Below, one piece after another: positions 1 through 6,397 of a DNA stretch of 6,397 bases. The notes under the pieces are model-generated. The model did no database searches. It had not been told where the DNA came from and was given only the letters and a program-made list of their open reading frames with translations. The stretch is from Candidatus Mesolinea sp. (lineage in GTDB: Bacteria; Chloroflexota; Anaerolineae; Anaerolineales; Anaerolineaceae). The stretch covers positions 1-6,397 of the forward strand of contig DNSH01000063.1 in the NCBI GenBank assembly GCA_003499715.1, given 5' to 3'. Made by a program: the position numbers and the translations under genes. How positions within the stretch are numbered: position 1 is the first letter of the stretch; each line of letters starts with the position of its first letter.

Positions 1-28
1 TTAATAAAAATCCGATAGTTCAATGATA

Positions 29-46
29 AATTAAGACACCTTAATT
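29..46. promoter_or_regulatory. Inverted repeat in exporter operon leader (candidate operator)
   Basis: A perfect 7-bp inverted repeat, AATTAAG / CTTAATT, is separated by ACAC and ends six bases before the ribosome binding site of the adaptor gene. Its size and symmetry fit the half-sites of a dimeric repressor, and exporter operons are often controlled by local repressors (MarR, TetR or PadR families). No regulator gene is visible in the window. The leader is very A+T-rich, so a repeat of this length could arise by chance. As RNA it would be a weak, A/U-rich hairpin with no terminator-type U-run, so attenuation is unlikely. Confidence 0.35.
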
Positions 47-51
47 ATTAT

Positions 52-58
52 GGAGAAG
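52..58 (+). promoter_or_regulatory. Ribosome binding site of the adaptor gene
   Basis: GGAGAAG lies just upstream of the ATG at 61, with four bases between the GGAGA core and the start codon. It supports this ATG as the start. The 60 bases before the gene show no convincing -35/-10 pair, so the operon promoter may lie left of the window. Confidence 0.7.
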
Positions 59-60
59 AT

Positions 61-1437
61 ATGGCTGAAGAAGTAAAAACACAAAAACGGAAAAGAAGCG
101 GAAAAACTAATTGGACGATCATATTAATTTTGGTCGTTGCCATAGCGATTTTTGCTTTCATTCAGTACCGGCAATACCAGCAAGGACTGCAAACATTAGC
201 ACAATTGGAGACGGTGCCCTACAGCCGCGAGACTTTTGTTAGCAGCGTGAACGGGACTGGAACAGTGCGCCCGAAACATCAAGCGGTGCTGATTTGGCAG
301 ACTAGCGGCACGGTAGACCAGTCTGATTTAACCGTTGGTGATTCGGTGCGCAAAGATCAGGTCATTTTGAAATTGGGTGAAAATGACTTACCCCTGGATA
401 TTATTCAGGCGCGTGCGGATAAAATCTCTATTCAAAAAGCCCTAGAGGACTTAGAGGGTAACACAGCGTTGCAGCGTACGCAACTGCAAGCCAACATCAC
501 CCAGGCACAATCGACGCTTTCCACGCTCCAGCATGAACTGGAAATCTTGGAAGAACGTGTATGCACCGTCTGGAGGCTAAACAACTTGCGCACTAATTAT
601 GAAAATGCGATAGAGACTTATCAAAATAACCCGACCGAGCAAAACCTAGCAAGAGTGCGCTCTACAAAGGCAGAGCTGGATTTTTGCGATCCAGAGGTGA
701 TTGACCAGCAAATTGAAGAATTGAATGCCCAAATTGCTGTGCAAAACCAAAGCATTGAGGATGCTCAGGCAAAGCTCGAAAAAATCAAAAACGGTCCGGA
801 TCCAGATGAAAAGGAACGTTTAGAGTTGCAATTGGAGGCGATCAACAAACGTTTAGCTTCGGTTGAACTCAAAGCGCCTTTTGAGGGTACTTTAACAGCC
901 ATCTATACCAAACCAGGAGATGTGGTTTCTGCTGGGACTCAGGCAGCCCAACTCGCAGACCTAAGCCAGCTTTATGTGGATGTGCCAATCTCGGAAGTAG
1001 ATATCCCCCATATTCAATTGGATCAAACCGCGGAATTAGTTTTTGACGCATTTTTTGAAAAAACTTTTACGGGTAAGGTCGTAGAGATTGATCATGTAGG
1101 CGATGCACGCACTGGCGTCGTGAGCTACCGCGTTACCATTGCTCTAGACGATGGCCAAGATCAAATCAAGCCCGGCATGACGGCTGGTGTAACCATCCTC
1201 ACAGAAGAACGTCAAAACGTTTTCACTGTTCCGAGCCAGGCATTGACGACTTATCAAGGCAAAGATGTGGTCTATGTGCTGCGGGATAATATGCCTGTAC
1301 CGGTTGAGGTAAGTGTAGGCAGCTATTCCAACGAAAAGTTTGAAATTACCAAAGCAGAGATTGAAGAAGGCGAGTTGATAATTCTCAATCCGCCCAGCGG
1401 TTTGCTTTCCATGATTCAAAACCCATTCGGGAGATAA
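61..1437 (+). CDS. MacA/HlyD-family adaptor subunit of an ABC exporter
   Basis: This 458-residue protein is the extracytoplasmic adaptor of the MacAB-type exporter encoded by the next two genes. Adaptors of this family bind the permease and pass or present substrate, coupling ATP hydrolysis to export. Visible order: a basic cytoplasmic N-terminus (residues 1-17), one transmembrane helix (about 18-35), a first biotinyl-lipoyl half (about 66-107), a long glutamine/glutamate-rich coiled-coil hairpin (about 115-265), a second lipoyl half (about 266-300, with LKAPFEGTL and PGDVVSAG), a beta-barrel (about 305-380, ending in IKPGMTAGV) and a membrane-proximal domain (about 385-447). The helix lacks a cleavage site or lipobox, so it should stay as an anchor. 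Odd: the hairpin tip carries an insertion bracketed by its only two cysteines, Cys168 and Cys209. The substrate cannot be told from sequence; peptide, antibiotic or lipid export are all possible. The family call is firm. Strict orthology to E. coli MacA is not claimed. Confidence 0.93.
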   Translation: MAEEVKTQKRKRSGKTNWTIILILVVAIAIFAFIQYRQYQQGLQTLAQLETVPYSRETFVSSVNGTGTVRPKHQAVLIWQTSGTVDQSDLTVGDSVRKDQVILKLGENDLPLDIIQARADKISIQKALEDLEGNTALQRTQLQANITQAQSTLSTLQHELEILEERVCTVWRLNNLRTNYENAIETYQNNPTEQNLARVRSTKAELDFCDPEVIDQQIEELNAQIAVQNQSIEDAQAKLEKIKNGPDPDEKERLELQLEAINKRLASVELKAPFEGTLTAIYTKPGDVVSAGTQAAQLADLSQLYVDVPISEVDIPHIQLDQTAELVFDAFFEKTFTGKVVEIDHVGDARTGVVSYRVTIALDDGQDQIKPGMTAGVTILTEERQNVFTVPSQALTTYQGKDVVYVLRDNMPVPVEVSVGSYSNEKFEITKAEIEEGELIILNPPSGLLSMIQNPFGR

Positions 1438-1443
1438 GCAGTC

Positions 1444-2151
1444 ATGATGGAAAAGCAAGATGCACAACAACCGGTAATTTATATCCGGGATCTGCATAAA
1501 AGTTATTACATTGGTGAAATTGAAGTGCCGGCTTTGCGTGGCGTTGACTTAGAGGTTTACCCAGGCGAGGTCATCGCCATCATGGGACCAAGCGGCTCAG
1601 GGAAGTCTACATTGATGAACATGGTAGGCTGCTTAGACTCTCCAACAGCAGGAGAGTATCGCTTAGACGGTCAGTTAGTCTCGGAGTTAATTGATGATGA
1701 ACTCGCTTTGGTGCGCAATGAGAAGATTGGCTTTGTATTTCAGAAGTACAATTTGCTCCCGCGTGCGACGGCGCTGGAGAATGTGGAACTACCCTTGCGT
1801 TACAGCCGGGATCAATCTCTCATGCGCGAACGCAGCCGTCAGGCACTTGAACGCGTTGGGTTAGCTGATCGCATGCTTCATAAACCCAACGAGCTTTCGG
1901 GCGGTCAGCAGCAACGCGTTGCTATTGCCCGCGCAATTGTCAATGAGCCCGCAATCATTTTGGCTGATGAGCCTACCGGTAACTTGGATTCCAAATCAGG
2001 GCAGGAAATTATGGATTTGTTGATAGAGCTCAATACGCGTATTGGCACAACTGTGGTAATTGTTACGCATGACTCTAACATCGCTGAGCAAACCCAACGC
2101 ATTGTCCATTTGCGCGATGGCGTCATTGTTGATGGTTTGGAGGAAGCATGA
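1444..2151 (+). CDS. MacB/LolD-type ABC transporter ATP-binding protein
   Basis: This 235-residue cytoplasmic ATPase powers the exporter. All expected motifs are present: Walker [10 protein letters not shown] (residues 48-56), Q-loop Gln100 in [10 protein letters not shown], signature LSGGQQQR (151-158), Walker B IILADEP with catalytic Glu176, D-loop Gly-Asn-Leu-Asp (179-182) and H-loop His209 in VTHD. The segment [20 protein letters not shown] is typical of the MacB/LolD/FtsE branch. Here the ATPase is a separate protein, as in LolD or Bacillus YknY, not fused to the permease as in E. coli MacB. The gene begins six bases after the adaptor stop. Its ribosome binding site, GGGAG at 1429-1433, lies inside the end of the adaptor gene. 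ATG 1444 is preferred over the adjacent ATG 1447 because of spacing, but the choice changes only one residue. Confidence 0.95.
   Translation: MMEKQDAQQPVIYIRDLHKSYYIGEIEVPALRGVDLEVYPGEVIAIMGPSGSGKSTLMNMVGCLDSPTAGEYRLDGQLVSELIDDELALVRNEKIGFVFQKYNLLPRATALENVELPLRYSRDQSLMRERSRQALERVGLADRMLHKPNELSGGQQQRVAIARAIVNEPAIILADEPTGNLDSKSGQEIMDLLIELNTRIGTTVVIVTHDSNIAEQTQRIVHLRDGVIVDGLEEA
2139..2151 (+). promoter_or_regulatory. Ribosome binding site and ATGA overlap coupling ATPase to permease
   Basis: A strong GGAGG (2139-2143) sits four bases before the permease ATG at 2148. That ATG overlaps the ATPase stop codon TGA (2149-2151) as ATGA. This arrangement usually gives translational coupling, which suits two subunits needed in equal amounts. 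Confidence 0.75.
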
Positions 2152-3380
2152 ACTTTTTGCACGTCCTCAAAGAAGCATGGACTAGCATTGCTGCCAACCG
2201 CATGCGCTCGTTTTTAACCATTTTGGGGATCATCATTGGCGTGGGGGCGGTGATTGCATTACTTGCCATCGGGCAGGGAGCGCAAGCCTCCATTGCGGGT
2301 CAAATTGAATCCATTGGGACGAATGTTCTCTACGTGATGCCTGGCAACATTATGGAAGATATTACAAATCCGCAAAAACTGACCTTAAGCGATGTCTCTA
2401 ACCTATCAAATCGTGCGAGGGCACCGCACATTGCTCGTGTTGCACCTGTGCTCTTCAGCTCGACGACGATTACCTATGGAAATGATACACTTTCGACCAA
2501 TGTGACAGGTTCCACACCGGATATTCAGCAAATCCTTAACTTAGAAATCCAAGAAGGTTCATTTTTTACGGAAACGCAGCAGTCAGCTAGAGCTTCGGTT
2601 ATCGTCATTGGCCCGCGTGCAGCTGAACGGCTGACAGGCAAATCCACTGGCGTCGTAGGAACTGTCCTGCGCATTAATGGACATCCTTTCCGCGTGGTTG
2701 GGGTGACTAAGCCCAAGGGCGGCAACCAGTTTAGCTCGCCGGATTATATGATATATATGCCCATTTCTTCCATGCAGATGCGAGTTAAGTCTAGTGCTGG
2801 CTCGGAAGAAGTAGACTATATCATCGTGCAAGCGCAGGATAGTCAGAGCATGACTTTGGCGATCCAAGAGACGCGCGAAATTATGCGTTCTTCTCATCGC
2901 CTGACGCCACGGCAACCTGACGATTTTACAATCACTAATCAGGAAGATTTTCTTTCGATCGCCAATAGCATTACTCAGATTTTAACGATCATGCTAAGCG
3001 GGATCGGCGGGATCTCACTATTAGTCGGTGGTATCGGAATTATGAACATGATGCTTGTTACGGTGACGGAGCGCACTCGCGAAATCGGCTTACGGAAGGC
3101 ATTAGGCGCACGGAAGTCTGATATCCTCCTGCAATTTTTGACCGAATCAGCGATGCTGAGCCTAATTGGCGGGGTGATTGGGATTGCTTTTGGCTGGGGG
3201 CTCTCTTCATTGGTTGGTTTGATCGCGGCTAATTCGGGAGCACCGCTTGCGCCAGTCATCGGTGTCAGCTCAATCTTACTCGCGACCCTATTTTCAGCTG
3301 CTGTTGGCGTGTTTTTTGGCTGGTACCCTGCCCGCCGAGCAGCGAACCTCCAACCCGTGGAAGCCTTGCGTTACGAATAA
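2148..3380 (+). CDS. MacB/FtsX-type ABC transporter permease
   Basis: This 410-residue protein is the membrane subunit of the exporter and should work as a dimer with two ATPases and the adaptor. Its layout is that of MacB-type (type VII) permeases. A short amphipathic start contains [17 protein letters not shown], with the first transmembrane helix at about 21-42. A large extracytoplasmic domain follows (about 45-272), covering the MacB_PCD-like region with VLYVMPGN and [10 protein letters not shown]. Three C-terminal helices lie at about 277-305, 332-358 and 372-395. The conserved cytoplasmic coupling segment [16 protein letters not shown] (305-320) and the closing motif [20 protein letters not shown] (391-410) are intact. 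These proteins work by mechanotransmission, moving their outer domain rather than passing substrate through the membrane; that is family knowledge, not seen here. The substrate is unknown. The 4-nt overlap with the ATPase gene makes the pairing secure. Confidence 0.94.
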   Translation: MNFLHVLKEAWTSIAANRMRSFLTILGIIIGVGAVIALLAIGQGAQASIAGQIESIGTNVLYVMPGNIMEDITNPQKLTLSDVSNLSNRARAPHIARVAPVLFSSTTITYGNDTLSTNVTGSTPDIQQILNLEIQEGSFFTETQQSARASVIVIGPRAAERLTGKSTGVVGTVLRINGHPFRVVGVTKPKGGNQFSSPDYMIYMPISSMQMRVKSSAGSEEVDYIIVQAQDSQSMTLAIQETREIMRSSHRLTPRQPDDFTITNQEDFLSIANSITQILTIMLSGIGGISLLVGGIGIMNMMLVTVTERTREIGLRKALGARKSDILLQFLTESAMLSLIGGVIGIAFGWGLSSLVGLIAANSGAPLAPVIGVSSILLATLFSAAVGVFFGWYPARRAANLQPVEALRYE

Positions 3381-3420
3381 GATCCCAACTAGACCGCGTT
3401 AGACGTAATCACTAGGAAAA

Positions 3421-3458
3421 AATAAAGCGGCTGCCCTGATAAAAGCAGCCGCTTTATT
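3421..3458. terminator. Bidirectional intrinsic terminator between convergent genes
   Basis: A perfect 14-bp stem, AATAAAGCGGCTGC pairing with GCAGCCGCTTTATT, has a 10-base loop (3435-3444). It lies 40 bases after the permease stop and 18 bases after the protease stop on the other strand. The arms end in A/T runs, so RNA from either direction has a G+C-rich core followed by U-rich sequence. The flank at 3417-3426 gives a clear U-run for minus-strand transcripts. On the plus strand the tail is TTTATTAATTTAA. It probably ends both units. Confidence 0.9.
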
Positions 3459-3476
3459 AATTTAACAAATCTATAG

Positions 3477-4658
3477 TTATGGCCGGCTTCCTAAAGTGAC
3501 TGGTACTTCCATTTGCTCGCCATCACGTAAGATTGTAAAGGTAATCACATCTCCAGGGGCTTTGTTTAAGATCATGTAGCTGAGGAGATCACTAAATTCC
3601 TTGACTGGACGTCCATCTACGGCAACGATGAGGTCACCACCAGCATAAAGCCCAGTGATGTTCGTACGGCGCGTTCCGCCACGCAGCCCAGCCTGGTCGG
3701 CAGGTCCGCCAGGAACCACGTCGGTGATGTAGGCACCGGTTTCCTGCGGCAGACCTAAGGTTTCGATGACCATCAAACTCAGGCTGTTGAGGGCAGTAAG
3801 ACCTAAGTAGGGATAATCGTAATAACCATTTTCGATCAGCGATGGCAACACTCTGCGTAGGATGTTCGAAGAAACTGCAAACCCAATCCCAGTATTCGCA
3901 GCCTCACCGGTGAGCGTTATACCGCTGGTTTGAATCGCACGGTTTACGCCAATGACTTCGCCATTTAAGTTGAGCAAGGGTCCACCAGAATTGCCTGGGT
4001 TAATCAAGGCATCAGTTTGGATAACATCACCGGCGGAAAATGCCGTTCCACTAGCCGTTGTGCGCAAGGAATCCAGAATTCTGCCGCGCCCAGAGATAAC
4101 CCCTAAGGTTGTTGTGCCGCTCAAGCCGAATGGATTGCCAATTGCGACCACTAACTGCCCAACTTTGGCGGCATCAGAGTCACCCAAAGTCAACGGCACA
4201 AGTTCTTCCTCAGGCACATCCACGGAAATTACAGCCAGATCGGAATCTGGGTCGACCCCAAGGATTTTGGCATAGGCTTTTTCGCCAGAGGCGAAATGAA
4301 CTTCAAGCGAATCCACATCCTGCACGACGTGGTAATTGGTCACGATGTGGCCTTGCTTATCGACCACAAAGCCAGACCCTAAACCTTCGCCTTGGGTGGT
4401 ACTGAATTGGATAGAAACCACACCAGGGCTCACCTTTTCATAAAGTGCTACCAAAGTGTCATTTAAATCGACTATATTTGGTGCAACCACATTCGTCGTT
4501 GGGGTTTCTGTAACTTGAGGTTGTGAAACGGTTGGTTCTACTGTTGGGGTTGCTGTCCCCTGACCTTTGAATACATACTGTAAACCAAATGGGGAGCATG
4601 CCAAAACCACCGCTGCAATCAGGAGGATAACGATTATTTTTCCAGTTTTATTTTTCAT
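3477..4658 (-). CDS. htrA: HtrA/Deg-family serine protease, membrane-anchored, one PDZ domain
   Basis: This 393-residue protein is an envelope quality-control protease of the trypsin-like HtrA (S1C) family, expected to degrade misfolded extracytoplasmic proteins. Numbering from the ATG at 4658, residues 4-20 form a hydrophobic anchor ending at Cys21 (VVLAC, lipobox-like). A Thr/Pro-rich linker follows (about 34-60). The protease domain (about 70-270) carries the full triad: His110 in TNYHVV, Asp140 in DSDLAVI and Ser224 in GNSGGPLL. A single PDZ domain (about 282-390) contains YLGL and the binding-loop region GGPADQAGL. One PDZ plus an N-terminal anchor resembles DegS or Gram-positive HtrA more than two-PDZ DegP. 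A GTG at 4676 would add six residues, but the ATG is better because AAGGTGG (4664-4670) stands five bases before it. The gene has its own promoter and shares a terminator with the exporter operon. The symbol is a family-level name; DegS/DegQ-like roles cannot be separated by sequence alone. Confidence 0.93.
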   Translation of the reverse strand: MKNKTGKIIVILLIAAVVLACSPFGLQYVFKGQGTATPTVEPTVSQPQVTETPTTNVVAPNIVDLNDTLVALYEKVSPGVVSIQFSTTQGEGLGSGFVVDKQGHIVTNYHVVQDVDSLEVHFASGEKAYAKILGVDPDSDLAVISVDVPEEELVPLTLGDSDAAKVGQLVVAIGNPFGLSGTTTLGVISGRGRILDSLRTTASGTAFSAGDVIQTDALINPGNSGGPLLNLNGEVIGVNRAIQTSGITLTGEAANTGIGFAVSSNILRRVLPSLIENGYYDYPYLGLTALNSLSLMVIETLGLPQETGAYITDVVPGGPADQAGLRGGTRRTNITGLYAGGDLIVAVDGRPVKEFSDLLSYMILNKAPGDVITFTILRDGEQMEVPVTLGSRP

Positions 4659-4663
4659 ATAAG

Positions 4664-4670
4664 CCACCTT
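4664..4670 (-). promoter_or_regulatory. Ribosome binding site deciding the protease start
   Basis: On the minus strand AAGGTGG lies five bases before the ATG at 4658. It falls inside the longer reading frame that opens at the GTG at 4676, which has no comparable site in front of it. It therefore argues for the shorter protein. Confidence 0.7.
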
Positions 4671-4699
4671 TACCACTTTGAAAAACTAATATGTTAATA

Positions 4700-4727
4700 A
4701 TTGTAGCCCGCTGCACCCTATAGTCAA
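4700..4727 (-). promoter_or_regulatory. Sigma-70-type promoter of the protease gene
   Basis: Read on the minus strand, a -35 box TTGACT (4722-4727) and a -10 box TACAAT (4700-4705) are separated by 16 bases. Each matches five of six consensus positions. Transcription should start near 4692, giving a leader of about 35 bases before the ATG at 4658. The boxes look like the housekeeping sigma consensus, not an ECF stress-sigma promoter, so any stress control would more likely come from a separate regulator. Confidence 0.75.
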
Positions 4728-4747
4728 GAACATACATAAAACCTTAA

Positions 4748-4766
4748 GATAATTCATAGAATTATC
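4748..4766. promoter_or_regulatory. Perfect 8-3-8 palindrome upstream of the protease promoter
   Basis: The sequence GATAATTC-ATA-GAATTATC is a perfect inverted repeat with a three-base centre. Its centre lies about 65 bases upstream of the predicted protease transcription start, a position typical of an activator binding upstream of the -35 box. No factor can be named. It is not followed by a U-run and is A/T-rich, so a terminator role is unlikely. Confidence 0.5.
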
Positions 4767-4793
4767 ACCGGAGGAATCTCGTTACTAAACCAT

Positions 4794-4820
4794 AAGCCGC
4801 CAGTATTGATCTGGCGGCTT
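4794..4820 (-). terminator. Hairpin terminator of the formate--THF ligase unit
   Basis: A perfect 10-bp stem, AAGCCGCCAG / CTGGCGGCTT, with a seven-base loop lies 21 bases after the ligase stop codon. On the minus strand the following bases (ATGGTTTAG) contain only a short T-run, so termination may be incomplete. Its position between the ligase stop and the protease promoter supports the role. Confidence 0.7.
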
Positions 4821-4841
4821 TGGACATTTTCAGGGTATAGG

Positions 4842-6397
4842 TTAGCTGAGGCCCAGAATGCGCCCGGTCGCAAAGTCGATATCAATATCGTAATAAGCTG
4901 GCCGTGTGGGTAAACCCGGCATGGTGCTCATCGTACCCAGCAGCGGGTAAAGGAATCCTGCTCCGATTGAGGCGCTCACATCGCGGATGGGGATGCGGTA
5001 CCCTTTGGGTACACCTTTGAGCGCTGGGTCGTGGCTGAGGCTGAGGTGAGTTTTAGCCATGCAGATCGGCAGTTGATCGTATCCCAAGCGGGTGTATTCA
5101 CGAATACGTTCTTCGGCTAACTCACTATAATCAACCCCATCAGCGCCATACACCTCGCGGGCGATAATCTCAATTTTTTCTTTGATTGGAGCTTCCAGTG
5201 GGTAAAGGAAATCAAACTTGGAAGGCTCTTGGGCAGCTTTCATTACAGCTTTTCCCAGCTCGAGCGCACCAGCTCCGCCTTTGGCATAATGATCACAAAT
5301 CACGGCGTCTGAAACCTTACCTTCTTCGCGGGCAATCTTTTGCACTAACTCCAATTCAGCTTGCGTATCGGTGGGGAAGCGGTTAATCGCAACTACCACA
5401 GGGATACCGAATTTGCCCACAATGCGGCAGTGTGCCAGGAGGTTCTCAGCGCCTGCGCGTACCAGGTCCAAGTTTTCTTCGGTGTATTCAGGCGCGAGCG
5501 GGGTGCCAGCAGTAACCTTTGGCCCGCCGCCGTGCATCTTGAGCGCACGCACCGTTGCGACGAGCACCACCGCGTTGGGGATGTTGCCGGAGTAGCGGCA
5601 TTTGATATCGAAGAATTTTTCCATGCCCATATCGGAGCCGAAGCCAGATTCCGTCACCACGTAATCGGCTAACTTCAGAGCAATCATATCGGCGATGATA
5701 GAACTGTTGCCATGAGCAATATTCGCGAATGGGCCGGCATGCACGAGCACTGGTGTGCCTTCCAGCGTTTGCATCAGGTTGGGCTTGATGGTGTCTTTCA
5801 TCAAGACAGTGAGCGCACCAGCCACGCCTAAGTCTTCGGTGGTGATGGGTTCGCCGTGACAGTTGAGACCGATCACGACGCGCCCGATGCGCGCGCGCAT
5901 ATCCGCCAGGCTTGTGGAGAGAGCCAGAATAGCCATCAGTTCACTGGCTACAGAGATATAGAAATTCGTCTTGAGGGTGAAGCCCTTCTCCTCAGGGCCT
6001 TGACCAACGGTAATGCCCCGCAGCATGCGGTCATTAACGTCCACACTGCGCCGCCACGTGACGGTTTCGGGGTCAATATCCAACCGGGCGAAGCGGGCGC
6101 GTTCTTCCGGGCTGAGCTTTTCAGGGTCGCTTTCGGTGATGCCTAGCTTCTGCAGGCGACCAAGCATGCCGATGGCAAAATGCCGTTGACCGTGTTTATC
6201 TGGCGGGCAAAGCCGATTGAACAAAGCGCTGTCGCTCTGCTGCGCTTCGTGGAACATGCGTGTATCAATGGCAGCAGCGAGCAAGTTGTTGGCTGCGGTA
6301 ATGGCGTGAATATCGCCTGTCAGGTGCAGGTTAAAGTCTTCCATGGGGATGACTTGCGAATATCCCCCGCCGGCTGCGCCGCCTTTAATGCCAAAAG
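4842..6397 (-). CDS. fhs: Formate--tetrahydrofolate ligase, 5' end outside window
   Basis: The enzyme (EC 6.3.4.3) joins formate to tetrahydrofolate with ATP to give 10-formyl-THF. That product feeds purine and formyl-Met synthesis and, in some anaerobes, the methyl branch of the Wood-Ljungdahl pathway. The reading frame stays open to the right edge, giving 517 complete visible codons. The first are [17 protein letters not shown], ahead of the internal Met at 6344, so that Met is not the start. About 100 or more N-terminal residues, including the GKTTT-type P-loop, are missing only because the window ends. Recognisable family blocks include [23 protein letters not shown]-like [70 protein letters not shown] and [13 protein letters not shown] roughly 50-residue insertion after AAAIDTR, relative to the short Moorella-type enzyme as I recall it, makes this the long form. 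G+C is visibly higher than in the exporter genes. Confidence 0.97.
   Translation of the reverse strand, partial: FGIKGGAAGGGYSQVIPMEDFNLHLTGDIHAITAANNLLAAAIDTRMFHEAQQSDSALFNRLCPPDKHGQRHFAIGMLGRLQKLGITESDPEKLSPEERARFARLDIDPETVTWRRSVDVNDRMLRGITVGQGPEEKGFTLKTNFYISVASELMAILALSTSLADMRARIGRVVIGLNCHGEPITTEDLGVAGALTVLMKDTIKPNLMQTLEGTPVLVHAGPFANIAHGNSSIIADMIALKLADYVVTESGFGSDMGMEKFFDIKCRYSGNIPNAVVLVATVRALKMHGGGPKVTAGTPLAPEYTEENLDLVRAGAENLLAHCRIVGKFGIPVVVAINRFPTDTQAELELVQKIAREEGKVSDAVICDHYAKGGAGALELGKAVMKAAQEPSKFDFLYPLEAPIKEKIEIIAREVYGADGVDYSELAEERIREYTRLGYDQLPICMAKTHLSLSHDPALKGVPKGYRIPIRDVSASIGAGFLYPLLGTMSTMPGLPTRPAYYDIDIDFATGRILGLS

Noticed and set aside
1..28. Possible promoter for the exporter operon (GATAAA-like -10)
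   Set aside because: The -10 candidate matches only four of six bases and has no acceptable -35 box at the right distance. The A/T-rich leader makes such matches common.
1144..1497. 117-codon reading frame on the minus strand across the adaptor/ATPase junction
   Set aside because: It lies antisense to two well-supported genes, shows no recognisable domain and has a composition unlike a real protein (many Cys, His, Tyr and Arg residues).
2583..2915. 110-codon reading frame on the minus strand inside the permease gene
   Set aside because: It is entirely antisense to the conserved extracytoplasmic domain, has no family motif and has no sign of independent expression.
3952..4405. Two overlapping plus-strand reading frames inside the protease gene
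   Set aside because: Both are shadows of the protease coding strand, which carries an intact catalytic triad. The translations are low in hydrophobic structure and unrecognisable.
4768..4793. GGAGGA on the plus strand, resembling a ribosome binding site for a small gene
   Set aside because: No ATG or GTG with an open frame follows at a usable distance. The stretch leads straight into the ligase terminator hairpin.
5186..6146. Several plus-strand reading frames of 66-103 codons inside the ligase gene
   Set aside because: All are antisense to highly conserved ligase blocks. Long shadow frames are expected in a G+C-richer gene.
6342..6344. ATG at 6344 as the start of the formate--THF ligase
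   Set aside because: The frame continues upstream to the window edge and encodes the conserved [17 protein letters not shown] segment, so this Met is internal and the gene is cut by the window.
1..6397. A previously undescribed defence or mobile system
   Set aside because: All five genes belong to well-known families with intact motifs, and no repeats, integrase, toxin or unrecognised gene is present.

Overview
The window is an ordinary-looking piece of bacterial chromosome with five protein genes in three transcription units. No mobile element, CRISPR array, tRNA or rRNA is visible. The best guess for the host is an Anaerolineae-like member of the Chloroflexota. Three things point that way: the threonine/proline-rich linker behind the membrane anchor of the protease, a MacAB-type exporter with no TolC gene beside it, and a long-form formate--tetrahydrofolate ligase. 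This is an inference from protein style; no marker gene in the window settles it.

Positions 61-3380 (+ strand) hold a three-gene operon for a MacAB-type ABC exporter. It encodes a membrane-anchored periplasmic-adaptor-like protein (HlyD/MacA family), a separate ATPase (MacB/LolD type) and a separate FtsX/MacB-type permease. The genes are 6 nt apart and then overlap by 4 nt, so they are probably co-transcribed and their products made together. The short leader carries a 7-4-7 inverted repeat just before the ribosome binding site.

Positions 3421-3458 form a perfect 14-bp hairpin between two convergent units. It can terminate the exporter operon from the left and the protease gene from the right.

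Positions 3477-4658 (- strand) encode an HtrA/Deg-family serine protease with an intact catalytic triad, one PDZ domain and an N-terminal membrane or lipoprotein anchor. It has its own strong sigma-70-like promoter (TTGACT, 16 nt, TACAAT). A perfect 8-3-8 palindrome sits about 65 nt upstream of the predicted transcription start and is a good candidate regulator site.

Positions 4842-6397 (- strand) encode most of a formate--tetrahydrofolate ligase (Fhs). Its N-terminal part, with the P-loop, lies beyond the right edge. It resembles the C-terminal synthetase domain of eukaryotic C1-THF synthase more than the short clostridial enzyme. A hairpin at 4794-4820 ends this unit before the protease promoter.

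The exporter and the protease both act at the cell envelope and could both serve envelope maintenance or defence, but nothing in the sequence ties their regulation together. Fhs is housekeeping one-carbon metabolism. I found no convincing undescribed system. The most useful leads are the two palindromes, the cysteine-bracketed insertion in the adaptor and the Fhs subtype.
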